The position numbers were made by a program, and so were the translations under genes. A stretch of 12,355 nt of DNA, from positions 1-12,355 of the forward strand of contig CAKQKH010000031.1 in assembly GCA_934248075.1 (NCBI GenBank). Direction: 5' to 3'. The stretch is from an uncultured Alphaproteobacteria bacterium. Lineage in GTDB: Bacteria; Pseudomonadota; Alphaproteobacteria; RF32; CAG-239. Below, one piece after another: positions 6,367 to 12,355 of the stretch. Positions within the stretch are counted from its first letter, which is position 1; the number at the start of each line of letters is the position of its first letter. The notes under the pieces are model-generated. The model saw only the letters and a list, made by a program, of their open reading frames with translations. It made no database searches and had not been told where the DNA came from.

Positions 6367-7362
6367 ATGGCATACAGCACCAAAAGAGTATTAAAAAAGG
6401 CCATATCTTGGGCAGGATTGTTTTTCTTTGCGGTGGCAGCGTATATGCTGTATCATCAGTTATCAAGATACAGTTTGTCTGACATTAAAAACGCGTTGTT
6501 CTCAATTCCGGCGCATAATTTGGGGCTGGCTTGTTTGGCATCTTTGTGCGGATATGTCGCGTTGTCATCGTATGATTATTTGGCTTTGCGCTATATCAAA
6601 CGTAAATTGGCGCCGTGGAAGTGGATTTTTGCCGGTTTTATCGGCTTTTCGGTCAGCAATAATGCCGGCCACGCTATTGTGTCCGGCGGTACAATTCGGT
6701 ATCGCTTATATACTCGTTGGCGTTTTCGGGGAACAGAAATTGTGCGGATGGTGACTTTTTCGGGGTTCACCTATCTGGTTGCTTGTTTCTTTTTGATTAT
6801 CGTTGGTTATTTTCTTACTCCCAATCACGCTTTCGGCGCCGGTTCGGTTTCTAAATTGACAACCGAGATTGTGGCGCTGATATCGGTTTTGGGGTTGATG
6901 ATTTATTTTGGCGCCAGTATATTTTATAAGAAACCGATAATAATAAAAGGGGTGGAGTTTGATATTCCGTCATTGAGAATGGCTTTGGCGCAGGTGTTTA
7001 TTGGCGCGGCCGATATCTTGATGGCGTCATTGGTGCTGTATTTTGCTCTGACGGCGTTTATTGACATCTCATTTGATACTTTTATGGGGGTATTTATTAT
7101 TGCGCAGGTTTTGGGCGTGTTTAGTCAGGTTCCCGGCGGGCTGGGCGTGTTTGAGGGCTTGTTTATGTTTATTATCCCCGGCGATCATAACCATGCAGTG
7201 CTGTTCGGCGCATTAGTTGCCTATCGCATTATATATTATCTGCTGCCTTTGCTGGTTTCAGGTATTATGCTGTTTAGTTATGAAGGGTATTTGCGTTTTG
7301 TAAAAAAACAGCGTCTGGAAAAGCTGAAAATATATAATGCTGAAAAAATGAAAGAAATGTAA
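6367..7362 (+). CDS. YbhN/UPF0104 family membrane protein (MprF flippase-domain-like)
   Basis: A 331-residue integral membrane protein of the lysylphosphatidylglycerol synthase transmembrane family (PF03706 type), with about seven or eight hydrophobic segments. Family motifs are visible: GHAIVSGGTIRYRLY (101-115), SQVPGGLGVFE (253-263) and YRIIYYLLPL (286-295). These match the N-terminal flippase half of MprF. The C-terminal aminoacyl-transferase half of MprF is absent; the chain ends in a short basic cytoplasmic tail. So it is better seen as a stand-alone lipid-handling membrane protein than as a lysyl-PG synthase. AAGGA lies 6 nt before the ATG, with a dedicated promoter upstream and a terminator just downstream, so it is monocistronic. 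The substrate is unknown; a role in moving or exposing envelope lipids is inference from the family. Confidence 0.85.
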   Translation: MAYSTKRVLKKAISWAGLFFFAVAAYMLYHQLSRYSLSDIKNALFSIPAHNLGLACLASLCGYVALSSYDYLALRYIKRKLAPWKWIFAGFIGFSVSNNAGHAIVSGGTIRYRLYTRWRFRGTEIVRMVTFSGFTYLVACFFLIIVGYFLTPNHAFGAGSVSKLTTEIVALISVLGLMIYFGASIFYKKPIIIKGVEFDIPSLRMALAQVFIGAADILMASLVLYFALTAFIDISFDTFMGVFIIAQVLGVFSQVPGGLGVFEGLFMFIIPGDHNHAVLFGALVAYRIIYYLLPLLVSGIMLFSYEGYLRFVKKQRLEKLKIYNAEKMKEM

Positions 7363-7364
7363 TA

Positions 7365-7393
7365 AAAACGCTGCCAAATTCCGGCAGCGTTTT
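7365..7393. terminator. Bidirectional terminator between convergent genes
   Basis: A perfect 11-bp stem, AAAACGCTGCC (7365-7375) and GGCAGCGTTTT (7383-7393), encloses a 7-nt loop. The A-run and T-run let it end the YbhN-like transcript on the plus strand and the prmA-pepP operon on the minus strand. Confidence 0.88.
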
Positions 7394-7395
7394 CA

Positions 7396-7851
7396 TTATC
7401 CGTTGTTGCCAAGGTAATCGTTAACCTGTGAAACAAAATAATCTTGCAGACTTACCGGATCAGAGGTCATATTTTGGAGGCTATCCAGTTTTCGGTAGCC
7501 AAAGGCGGCGCCGTCATTAATTCTCACCAGGACAACCTCTAAAGGTTTAGATAAGCTGTAAGTGGTGATGAAATTATTTTCCTGATCATTTTGGTAGTTA
7601 ATCAGAAACATATTATATTCATTAATGAAATTTTGGTCATAAATTTTTTCTATCATTTCAATCGCGGCGGCACAAGTATAGCAAGGCTCGTTATTGAAAA
7701 AAACGTAAATAATTGATTTGTCATAATTGGCGCGCGCGGCGGCAAAATATTCCTGCATGTTGTTTGTGGGCATGTAACCGTCTGTTGCCGCTACTTGCGC
7801 TTGGGCAGGAAGAGCAACCAACAAGATGAGAGCAAATATCAGTGAACGCAT
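7396..7851 (-). CDS. Secreted thioredoxin-fold protein with CYTC motif
   Basis: Predicted 151 residues. A signal peptide (MRSLIFALILLVALPAQA, 1-18, cut after AQA) sends it to the periplasm. The mature part has a short helical stretch, then a thioredoxin-like core: strand IIYVFF, CYTC redox pair (C57, C60), a helix and strand MFLINY. KP before LEVVLVRI (P103) sits where the cis-proline of thioredoxins is expected. The start at 7851 is preferred over 7914 because GGAGG lies 6 nt upstream and the signal peptide begins there. It follows pepP by 13 nt and is the last gene of the operon, ending 3 bp from a terminator. It may be a disulfide reductase or isomerase, but the partner is unknown and I do not recognise a named subfamily. 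Confidence 0.75.
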   Translation of the reverse strand: MRSLIFALILLVALPAQAQVAATDGYMPTNNMQEYFAAARANYDKSIIYVFFNNEPCYTCAAAIEMIEKIYDQNFINEYNMFLINYQNDQENNFITTYSLSKPLEVVLVRINDGAAFGYRKLDSLQNMTSDPVSLQDYFVSQVNDYLGNNG

Positions 7852-7864
7852 TGTAATCCTCCAA

Positions 7865-9544
7865 TCAAAGCGGAGAGCAAGCCTCCTTAAGCCAATTTTG
7901 GGTGTCAGCATCAAGCAGCGGGCTGATAGTTTGCCATACTTGCTGATGATAATGATTAAGCCAGTCCAATTCCTGATCGGTTAAGAGATATTTATTAATC
8001 AGGCGTTTATCAATAGGCACCAAAGTTAAAGGAGCAAATTTTAACATCGGACAAGTTGGCGCAGGCATGTCATCGGCTATGACATAAAACAAATTTTCAA
8101 TTCGGATACCATATTGGCCGGCAACATAATAGCCTGGTTCAATAGATGTAACATGGCCAACTTCCAAAGGATATTTGCCTCGTCTGGAAAGCGATACGGG
8201 GCCTTCGTGTACGTTGCCGTAAAGACCGACGCCATGTCCGGTTCCGTGATTGTAATCTTTGCCAAAGCGCCATAATTGACTGCGAGCAATGGTGTCAACG
8301 GCCAGACCAGATGTTCCGATTGGAAATTTGGCGGAGGCGGCGGCGATGTGAGCCTTTAGCACTTGAGTAAAGCTGGCAATGATTTCATCAGGCGCATTGA
8401 CAATAGCTATAGTTCTGGTGATGTCTGTGGTTCCGTCAAAATATTGAGCGCCGCTGTCTAATAATAAAACCGAACCGGCTTTTAGCTCTGAATTTGTCGA
8501 TGGCGCTGGTTGGTAATGAACAATGGCGCCGTTGGCTCCAAACGCGGCGATAGTGCCAAAACTCAAGTCTTGGAAGGCTTTGTTTTGCGATCGGAGAGCA
8601 TATAGTTTATCAACTACGGAAAGTTCGGTTTGACCTTGCCAGTTGTGTTCCAGCCAATATAAAAATTTGCACATGGCAACGGCATCGCGTTGGTGAGCGT
8701 TGCGAAAACATTGCAATTCTATCGGGTTTTTGACTGCTTTCCAGCCAAGAATGGGATTGGCCAAATTACAAACCCAAATTTTGTGTTTTTTCATCAGGTT
8801 TTGAATTTTTTTGGGGGTGTCATTAGCAGAAAGCCCAATATCTTTGCCTTTGTAAAGCGTGAGCTCGGCTTCAATCTTTGATAAATCGTGAGTAAACAGG
8901 CTGACTTCGCCGTCTTTGTTGACCAGAGCAAACGCGCGTAGCACCGGAGTGTGAGGCAGAAGATTTGATCTTAAATTTAATAACCATGATACGGCGTCAG
9001 GTTCGCTGATGAAAAAGGCTTCCAATTTGTTTTTGGCCATGAAATCGGTCAGATATGAAATTTTTTCTTCAACCGTGATGCCGGCAAACTCAAGGTCGTG
9101 TTCAAATATCTCAGCGGTCTGGGAAGAGAGGCGCGAACCGAGCAGTTGATCGTCATCTTCAATAAACCGATGCTTTTTGAGAGTGCGGCTCCAAAAATCA
9201 ACCTCGCTGACGGAATGGCACCAAGGGTCATAGGCAATCTTCAGGGGAGCGTCGATGTTCTTTTGCAACCAAGAACCAACGCTATCGGTGGTGCAGATTA
9301 TTTCTACTGATTTTTCGGCTACTTCTTGTGCGGCCTGAAGCTCATAGCGGCCGTCAACCAGTAATACAGCGTGATCTTGAAAAACCACTAAAGTTCCAGC
9401 AGAACCTGAAAAACCGCAAAGTTCATAAATTTTGTTTTCTTCCGGCAGTGTGGCTTCTTGGGTTAAAAACATATTGCCGCGAGTTACAATATAGGCATCT
9501 AGGCGGTGTGAAATAAGTTCATTTTGCAAATCTTGAAGTGTCAT
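7865..9544 (-). CDS. pepP: Xaa-Pro aminopeptidase (M24B, three-domain type)
   Basis: A cytoplasmic dimetal peptidase removing the N-terminal residue ahead of proline. At 559 residues it is the longer form, with two creatinase-like N-terminal domains (about 1-285) before the pita-bread catalytic domain. All five metal ligands can be placed: D363 in LLLDSGAQ, D374 in TTDITRT, H437 in GTGHGVG, E469 in SIEPGYY and E483 in IRIEN. The supporting HEGP motif is also present. The ATG at 9544 is chosen because the AAGG ribosome site sits 9 nt upstream, inside the last codons of prmA, and the family's N-terminal helix (TLQDLQNELISHRLDAYIV) starts there. A start at 9592 would add 16 unrelated residues and overlap prmA by 44 nt. 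It is the middle gene of prmA-pepP-thioredoxin-like. Confidence 0.93.
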   Translation of the reverse strand: MTLQDLQNELISHRLDAYIVTRGNMFLTQEATLPEENKIYELCGFSGSAGTLVVFQDHAVLLVDGRYELQAAQEVAEKSVEIICTTDSVGSWLQKNIDAPLKIAYDPWCHSVSEVDFWSRTLKKHRFIEDDDQLLGSRLSSQTAEIFEHDLEFAGITVEEKISYLTDFMAKNKLEAFFISEPDAVSWLLNLRSNLLPHTPVLRAFALVNKDGEVSLFTHDLSKIEAELTLYKGKDIGLSANDTPKKIQNLMKKHKIWVCNLANPILGWKAVKNPIELQCFRNAHQRDAVAMCKFLYWLEHNWQGQTELSVVDKLYALRSQNKAFQDLSFGTIAAFGANGAIVHYQPAPSTNSELKAGSVLLLDSGAQYFDGTTDITRTIAIVNAPDEIIASFTQVLKAHIAAASAKFPIGTSGLAVDTIARSQLWRFGKDYNHGTGHGVGLYGNVHEGPVSLSRRGKYPLEVGHVTSIEPGYYVAGQYGIRIENLFYVIADDMPAPTCPMLKFAPLTLVPIDKRLINKYLLTDQELDWLNHYHQQVWQTISPLLDADTQNWLKEACSPL

Positions 9545-9548
9545 GTTG

Positions 9549-10412
9549 TTAAACCTTTTGCATGAGAGCGGCGCGCCAATTATCCAATTCATAAAGTTTG
9601 AGTAAGCGCAATCCTTGTTTTTGGTGTTCGGATATTACCCAGTCGCTTTGGTTATCAACAAAACCGGAAAGCACGGCGTATCCGCCGGAGATTAGAGATT
9701 GAGCCGCGTCGGGTGCCATTTCTAGGAGCGGGCGCGCTAAAATGTTAGCCAGAATCAAATCATAAGGAGCATTGTTTTTAACTATTTGAGCCTTATAACC
9801 ATCGCTTTGAGCGGTTTCAATCCGCGAATCGAGGTTGTTATTTTGGGCATTGCTGCGCGTTACCAAAACGGCTTCATCGTCAATATCTACCGCGGTTATT
9901 TTGGCGTTTGGCCATAAATTTGCCGCAGCTAACGATAAAATTCCCGAGCCGGTGCCAACATCTAATATATTATGCGCAACAAACTCTTGATTATGCAAAT
10001 CACTAAGTGCCTGCAAGCAGGAGCGGGTGGTCTGGTGATCTGATCCGAAAGCCGTTGCCGCATATATTTGCAATGGGATTTTAGTGGTTTGCGGAGCTTG
10101 ATTTTCATGAATGCCGTAAATGCAAAAATCGGCAGTTTCAAAAGGAGCAAATTTTATTACATAATCTTTGAGCCAATTACTGCTTTCTAATTTTTTGACA
10201 GAGTAGGGCGGCAAAGTTATATTGGCGGCTTGAGCGGCTGTTAACATTTCAGCTTCAGAGAACTCGCCTGAACAATATCCGACATATTCGTCTTGGCCGT
10301 TGTCGGCGTAGTTTTGAGCGGTTACTTCAAAATATTCGGTTAAAAAAGATTCAAAATTTTCATCTGCTTGTTGGGGCGGACAAAAGGTGATTTGCCAACA
10401 ACTGCTCATCAT
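9549..10412 (-). CDS. prmA: Ribosomal protein L11 methyltransferase
   Basis: An S-adenosylmethionine-dependent enzyme that methylates amino groups of ribosomal protein L11. At 287 residues it is family length. The N-terminal substrate-recognition domain (about 1-100) is followed by a Rossmann methyltransferase: motif I LDVGTGSGILS (150-160), acidic AVDID (174-178), the PrmA signature LILANILARPLLEMAPD (219-235) and YAVLSGFVDNQ (245-255). The AFG loop before motif I reads AFGSDHQTT (121-129), one residue shorter than the usual AFGTGxHxTT pattern. Two adjacent ATGs (10412, 10409) are possible starts; neither has a strong Shine-Dalgarno. It is the first gene of the minus-strand operon, with pepP 4 nt downstream. 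Confidence 0.93.
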   Translation of the reverse strand: MMSSCWQITFCPPQQADENFESFLTEYFEVTAQNYADNGQDEYVGYCSGEFSEAEMLTAAQAANITLPPYSVKKLESSNWLKDYVIKFAPFETADFCIYGIHENQAPQTTKIPLQIYAATAFGSDHQTTRSCLQALSDLHNQEFVAHNILDVGTGSGILSLAAANLWPNAKITAVDIDDEAVLVTRSNAQNNNLDSRIETAQSDGYKAQIVKNNAPYDLILANILARPLLEMAPDAAQSLISGGYAVLSGFVDNQSDWVISEHQKQGLRLLKLYELDNWRAALMQKV

Positions 10413-10462
10413 GTCAAGAGTTATCCCTATTGTTATAAAATTATTTACTAAAGCGAGTTTAT

Positions 10463-10470
10463 AGTATAAT
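10463..10470. promoter_or_regulatory. Overlapping -10-like boxes in the prmA/lipoprotein divergent region
   Basis: AGTATAAT reads TATAAT (10465-10470) on the plus strand and TATACT (10463-10468) on the minus strand. Both face the right genes, about 40-55 nt from the start codons. Neither has a good -35 box at the right distance, so the assignment is weak. Nothing else was seen in 10413-10509. Confidence 0.35.
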
Positions 10471-10509
10471 AATTAAAAATAAATTTAATTCTGTAAATAG
10501 AGGCTGCAA

Positions 10510-11280
10510 ATGAAAAAAATAAGTGTGTTATTGTCTGTGATGATGCTTTCCGGCTGTTTTAGCGCCGGAGATTACAATGTTTTGCCTCAACGCAACGATA
10601 TTTTTAAAGTCTGGAACGGGTATCGGATCTCGTTTTATGACAATGACGCTCCGCAGCTGATGAAGACAGAAAAAATTGAAGAAAACAATTTCAAGCCCAA
10701 TGTTGCGCAAACAGTTGCTAAAGGCAATTCGGTGCTGAACAGCAAGGTTTATAAAAAAGACTATTTTGCGGAAGTTTATCTTAAGCCCAATAAAAACGGC
10801 GAACTTAACAGTTCTTCAGTTCCGGTTAAGTTGAGAGCGGATAAAAAATATAAAATTATCGGCGAGGTTGTTGTTGATGGCGAGACTTATCGCTTGATCC
10901 CCAGCGAAATGCCGGATTATGCGGTTTTGGTGCGCAAAAATGGCGATTTTTATCGACAAATCGGGCAGATAGACGGTAGCTATTTAGTTTTGGTTGATTC
11001 GGAGTTTTTCCCTTATCCGACAGATTTGCGCATGGTGGAGGTTAATAACGCTTCGGCAACACAAAGCGAGGCGGTTAACGGTTTTGACGTTAAATACGAC
11101 GGAGTTAAATTGGATCGGGTTTGGTTTACATACTTGGATTACAGTCAGGGAAACAGCAACAGCGGTATGTTTAAGCAGATCAGTTTTCCAAATAAACCGG
11201 GGCTGATAAAAATAAACGATATCGGTTTCAGAGTGCTGGAGGCTGATGATAACCACATTACCTATATGGTTCTTCAATAA
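10510..11280 (+). CDS. Outer-membrane-type lipoprotein of unknown function
   Basis: 256 residues. The N-terminus MKKISVLLSVMMLSGC is a lipoprotein signal with lipobox LSGC (C16 is lipidated); Phe follows the Cys and no Asp is at +2, which favours the outer membrane. The mature chain is mainly beta-strand in pattern (KYKIIGEVVVDGETYRLIP, YAVLVRKNGDFYRQIGQIDG, KINDIGFRVLEAD), rich in Lys, Asn and Tyr, and has no other cysteine. I do not recognise a family. AGAGG lies 6 nt before the ATG. It is divergent from prmA and is followed by the separate yebC promoter, so it appears monocistronic. Confidence 0.8.
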   Translation: MKKISVLLSVMMLSGCFSAGDYNVLPQRNDIFKVWNGYRISFYDNDAPQLMKTEKIEENNFKPNVAQTVAKGNSVLNSKVYKKDYFAEVYLKPNKNGELNSSSVPVKLRADKKYKIIGEVVVDGETYRLIPSEMPDYAVLVRKNGDFYRQIGQIDGSYLVLVDSEFFPYPTDLRMVEVNNASATQSEAVNGFDVKYDGVKLDRVWFTYLDYSQGNSNSGMFKQISFPNKPGLIKINDIGFRVLEADDNHITYMVLQ

Positions 11281-11326
11281 GCGCAAAGTGTTCTAACAAA
11301 GTGCGGCCCAAGTAAAAGTTTTGCGC
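11281..11326 (+). terminator. Possible weak terminator hairpin after the lipoprotein gene
   Basis: GCGCAAA (11281-11287, directly after the stop codon) pairs with TTTGCGC (11320-11326). The loop is long (32 nt) and no uninterrupted T-run follows, so termination is uncertain. Confidence 0.25.
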
Positions 11327-11353
11327 GCTGTTTTGTCTTAGTGCAAAAAAATC

Positions 11354-11382
11354 TTGCGCTTGGGGTTTGCTTGTTGTATAAA
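11354..11382 (+). promoter_or_regulatory. Probable promoter of yebC
   Basis: TTGCGC (11354-11359), a 17-nt spacer and TATAAA (11377-11382). An inverted repeat, CTTGGGG (11359-11365) and CCCCGAG (11385-11391), brackets the -10 box. Confidence 0.55.
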
Positions 11383-11416
11383 GTCCCCGAGTTAAGATTT
11401 TTTAAGGAGTAAATAG

Positions 11417-12175
11417 ATGTCTGGACACTCCCAGTTTAAGAATATTATGTATCGTAAGGGCGCGCAGGACGCCAAAAAAGCCAAGGTATTTGCTAAATTG
11501 GCTCGTGATATTACTATTGCGGCCAAAAGCGGTTTGCCAGAGCCGGATAAGAATCCGCGCCTGCGTTTGGCTATTCAGGCCGCACGCGCCGAAAGTATGC
11601 CCAAAGATAATATTGAGCGCGCTATTGCCAAGGCAACCCAAACCGCCGGTGGCGCAGATTATGTTTCTGCTCGTTATGAAGGCTTTGGTCCCGGCAAAGT
11701 TGCGATTATTGTTGAGGCTATGACTGATAATAAGAATCGTACGGCCGGCAACGTTCGCACCATTTTTGGTAAACGCGGCGGTGCTATGGGTGAGAACGGT
11801 TCGGTGGCGTTTAACTTTGAACGCATTGGTTTTATTGAATATCCGCTTACTACGGCTGATGCGGATAAGATGTTTGAAACAGCGTTGGAGGCCGGTGCCA
11901 ATGATGTGATATCTGATGAAGAGCATCACGACATTGAAACCTTGCCTGATGATTTGGGCGCCGTAACCGAGGCTCTGGAAAAAGTCTTCGGCACGCCGTC
12001 GGCATCTCGTTTGGATTGGAAACCGATGGTTAAGACTGATATTACCGATGTTGAAACCGCACAGAAACTTCTGGATTTTATTGATGCTCTTGAAGATGAT
12101 GACGATGTTCAGCGTGTATATCATAACGCCGAGATTTCCGAGGAAGTTATGCAAAAACTGAATCCTGAGGAATAA
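11417..12175 (+). CDS. yebC: YebC/PmpR family protein
   Basis: 252 residues, the usual length. The N-terminal family signature is clear: SGHSQFKNIMYRKGAQDAKK (2-21), then VFAKLARDITIAAKSG, PRLRLAIQAARAESMPKDNI and AIAKATQ. The second part has GFGPGKVAIIVEAMTDNKNRT, VRTIFGKRGGAMGENGSVAFNF and an acidic C-terminus (DALEDDDDVQRVYHNAEI). Family members have been described as transcription regulators and, more recently, as ribosome-associated factors easing translation of proline-rich stretches; which applies here cannot be told. AAGGAG lies 7 nt before the ATG. It is followed by a strong terminator and then ruvC, an order common in Proteobacteria. Confidence 0.95.
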   Translation: MSGHSQFKNIMYRKGAQDAKKAKVFAKLARDITIAAKSGLPEPDKNPRLRLAIQAARAESMPKDNIERAIAKATQTAGGADYVSARYEGFGPGKVAIIVEAMTDNKNRTAGNVRTIFGKRGGAMGENGSVAFNFERIGFIEYPLTTADADKMFETALEAGANDVISDEEHHDIETLPDDLGAVTEALEKVFGTPSASRLDWKPMVKTDITDVETAQKLLDFIDALEDDDDVQRVYHNAEISEEVMQKLNPEE

Positions 12176-12195
12176 TCTCAGTTTTTTGATGATTT

Positions 12196-12235
12196 AATCC
12201 GCTGTTGATTTATACTATCGGCAGCGGATTTTTTT
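12196..12235 (+). terminator. Strong rho-independent terminator between yebC and ruvC
   Basis: A 14-bp stem (12196-12209 with 12217-12230, two T-G pairs) has a TTATACT loop and is followed by more T to 12235. It ends 13 nt before the ruvC start codon. Confidence 0.85.
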
Positions 12236-12248
12236 GATAAGAGGTAAT

Positions 12249-12355
12249 ATGATCAGAATTTTAGGGCTTGACCCCAGTTTATCTTCTACCGGTTGGGGAA
12301 TAATTGAAGTGGAGAGCAATCGTCTGCGCTATGTTGCCGATGGTTTTATTCCTAC
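12249..12355 (+). CDS. ruvC: Holliday junction resolvase RuvC, N-terminal part (runs off right edge)
   Basis: RuvC cuts Holliday junctions during recombination together with RuvAB. Only the first 35 codons are in the window. MIRILGLDPSLSSTGWGII is the canonical start, with D8 matching the first catalytic aspartate (D7 in E. coli) in the RNase-H-like fold. GAGG lies 4 nt before the ATG. Its position after yebC supports the call. The terminator just upstream implies partial readthrough or a promoter I could not identify. Confidence 0.93.
   Translation, partial: MIRILGLDPSLSSTGWGIIEVESNRLRYVADGFIP

Noticed and set aside
7852..7914. Longer start for the thioredoxin-like protein
   Set aside because: It would bury the signal peptide behind 21 residues and overlap pepP; GGAGG supports 7851.
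9545..9592. Longer start for PepP
   Set aside because: It overlaps prmA by 44 nt and adds residues unlike the family N-terminus; a ribosome site supports 9544.
11402..12154. 250-residue open frame on the minus strand opposite yebC
   Set aside because: It mirrors the yebC coding frame, has no family-like motifs, and yebC is an unmistakable match on the plus strand.

Overview
The window looks like chromosomal DNA of a moderately AT-rich alphaproteobacterium, probably a Rhodospirillales-like or uncultured host-associated lineage. This is inferred from the flagellin N-terminus, the yebC-ruvC gene order, the PrmA and three-domain PepP proteins, and strong Shine-Dalgarno sites. No mobile element, CRISPR array or rRNA was seen. 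I could not run database searches, so family calls rest on motifs and length.

Layout. (1) 1-1763, minus strand: a large flagellin gene that runs off the left edge. It has ordinary flagellin ends, but its variable centre is replaced by about 340 residues that look like a pectate-lyase-type right-handed beta-helix. It starts with TTG. (2) 1905-6010, minus strand: an envelope and metal-resistance cluster. In transcription order it holds a lipid A phosphoethanolamine transferase (EptA/MCR type), an ArsR/SmtB metal sensor, a free 70-residue HMA metal-binding protein, and a CadA/ZntA-type P1B ATPase without its own HMA domain. The HMA protein and the pump share a frame and are separated by one TAA. 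A strong promoter overlapped by a near-perfect palindrome lies just before the HMA gene, and is probably the sensor's operator. (3) 6102-6249, plus strand: tRNA-Thr(UGU) with its own promoter and terminator. (4) 6308-7393, plus strand: a YbhN/MprF-type membrane protein gene with promoter and terminator. (5) 7396-10412, minus strand: the tight operon prmA, pepP and a secreted thioredoxin-fold protein. (6) 10510-11280, plus strand: an unrecognised lipoprotein. (7) 11354-12355, plus strand: yebC, a terminator and the start of ruvC.

How the genes fit together. The eptA-arsR-HMA-cadA block suggests a combined response to toxic divalent metal: the pump exports Zn/Cd/Pb from the cytoplasm, and EptA changes the outer-surface charge. 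The YbhN-like protein across the tRNA gene is also membrane-lipid related, but has its own promoter. The remaining genes are housekeeping.

The observations most worth a second look are the beta-helix flagellin and the split metal pump with its internal operator.
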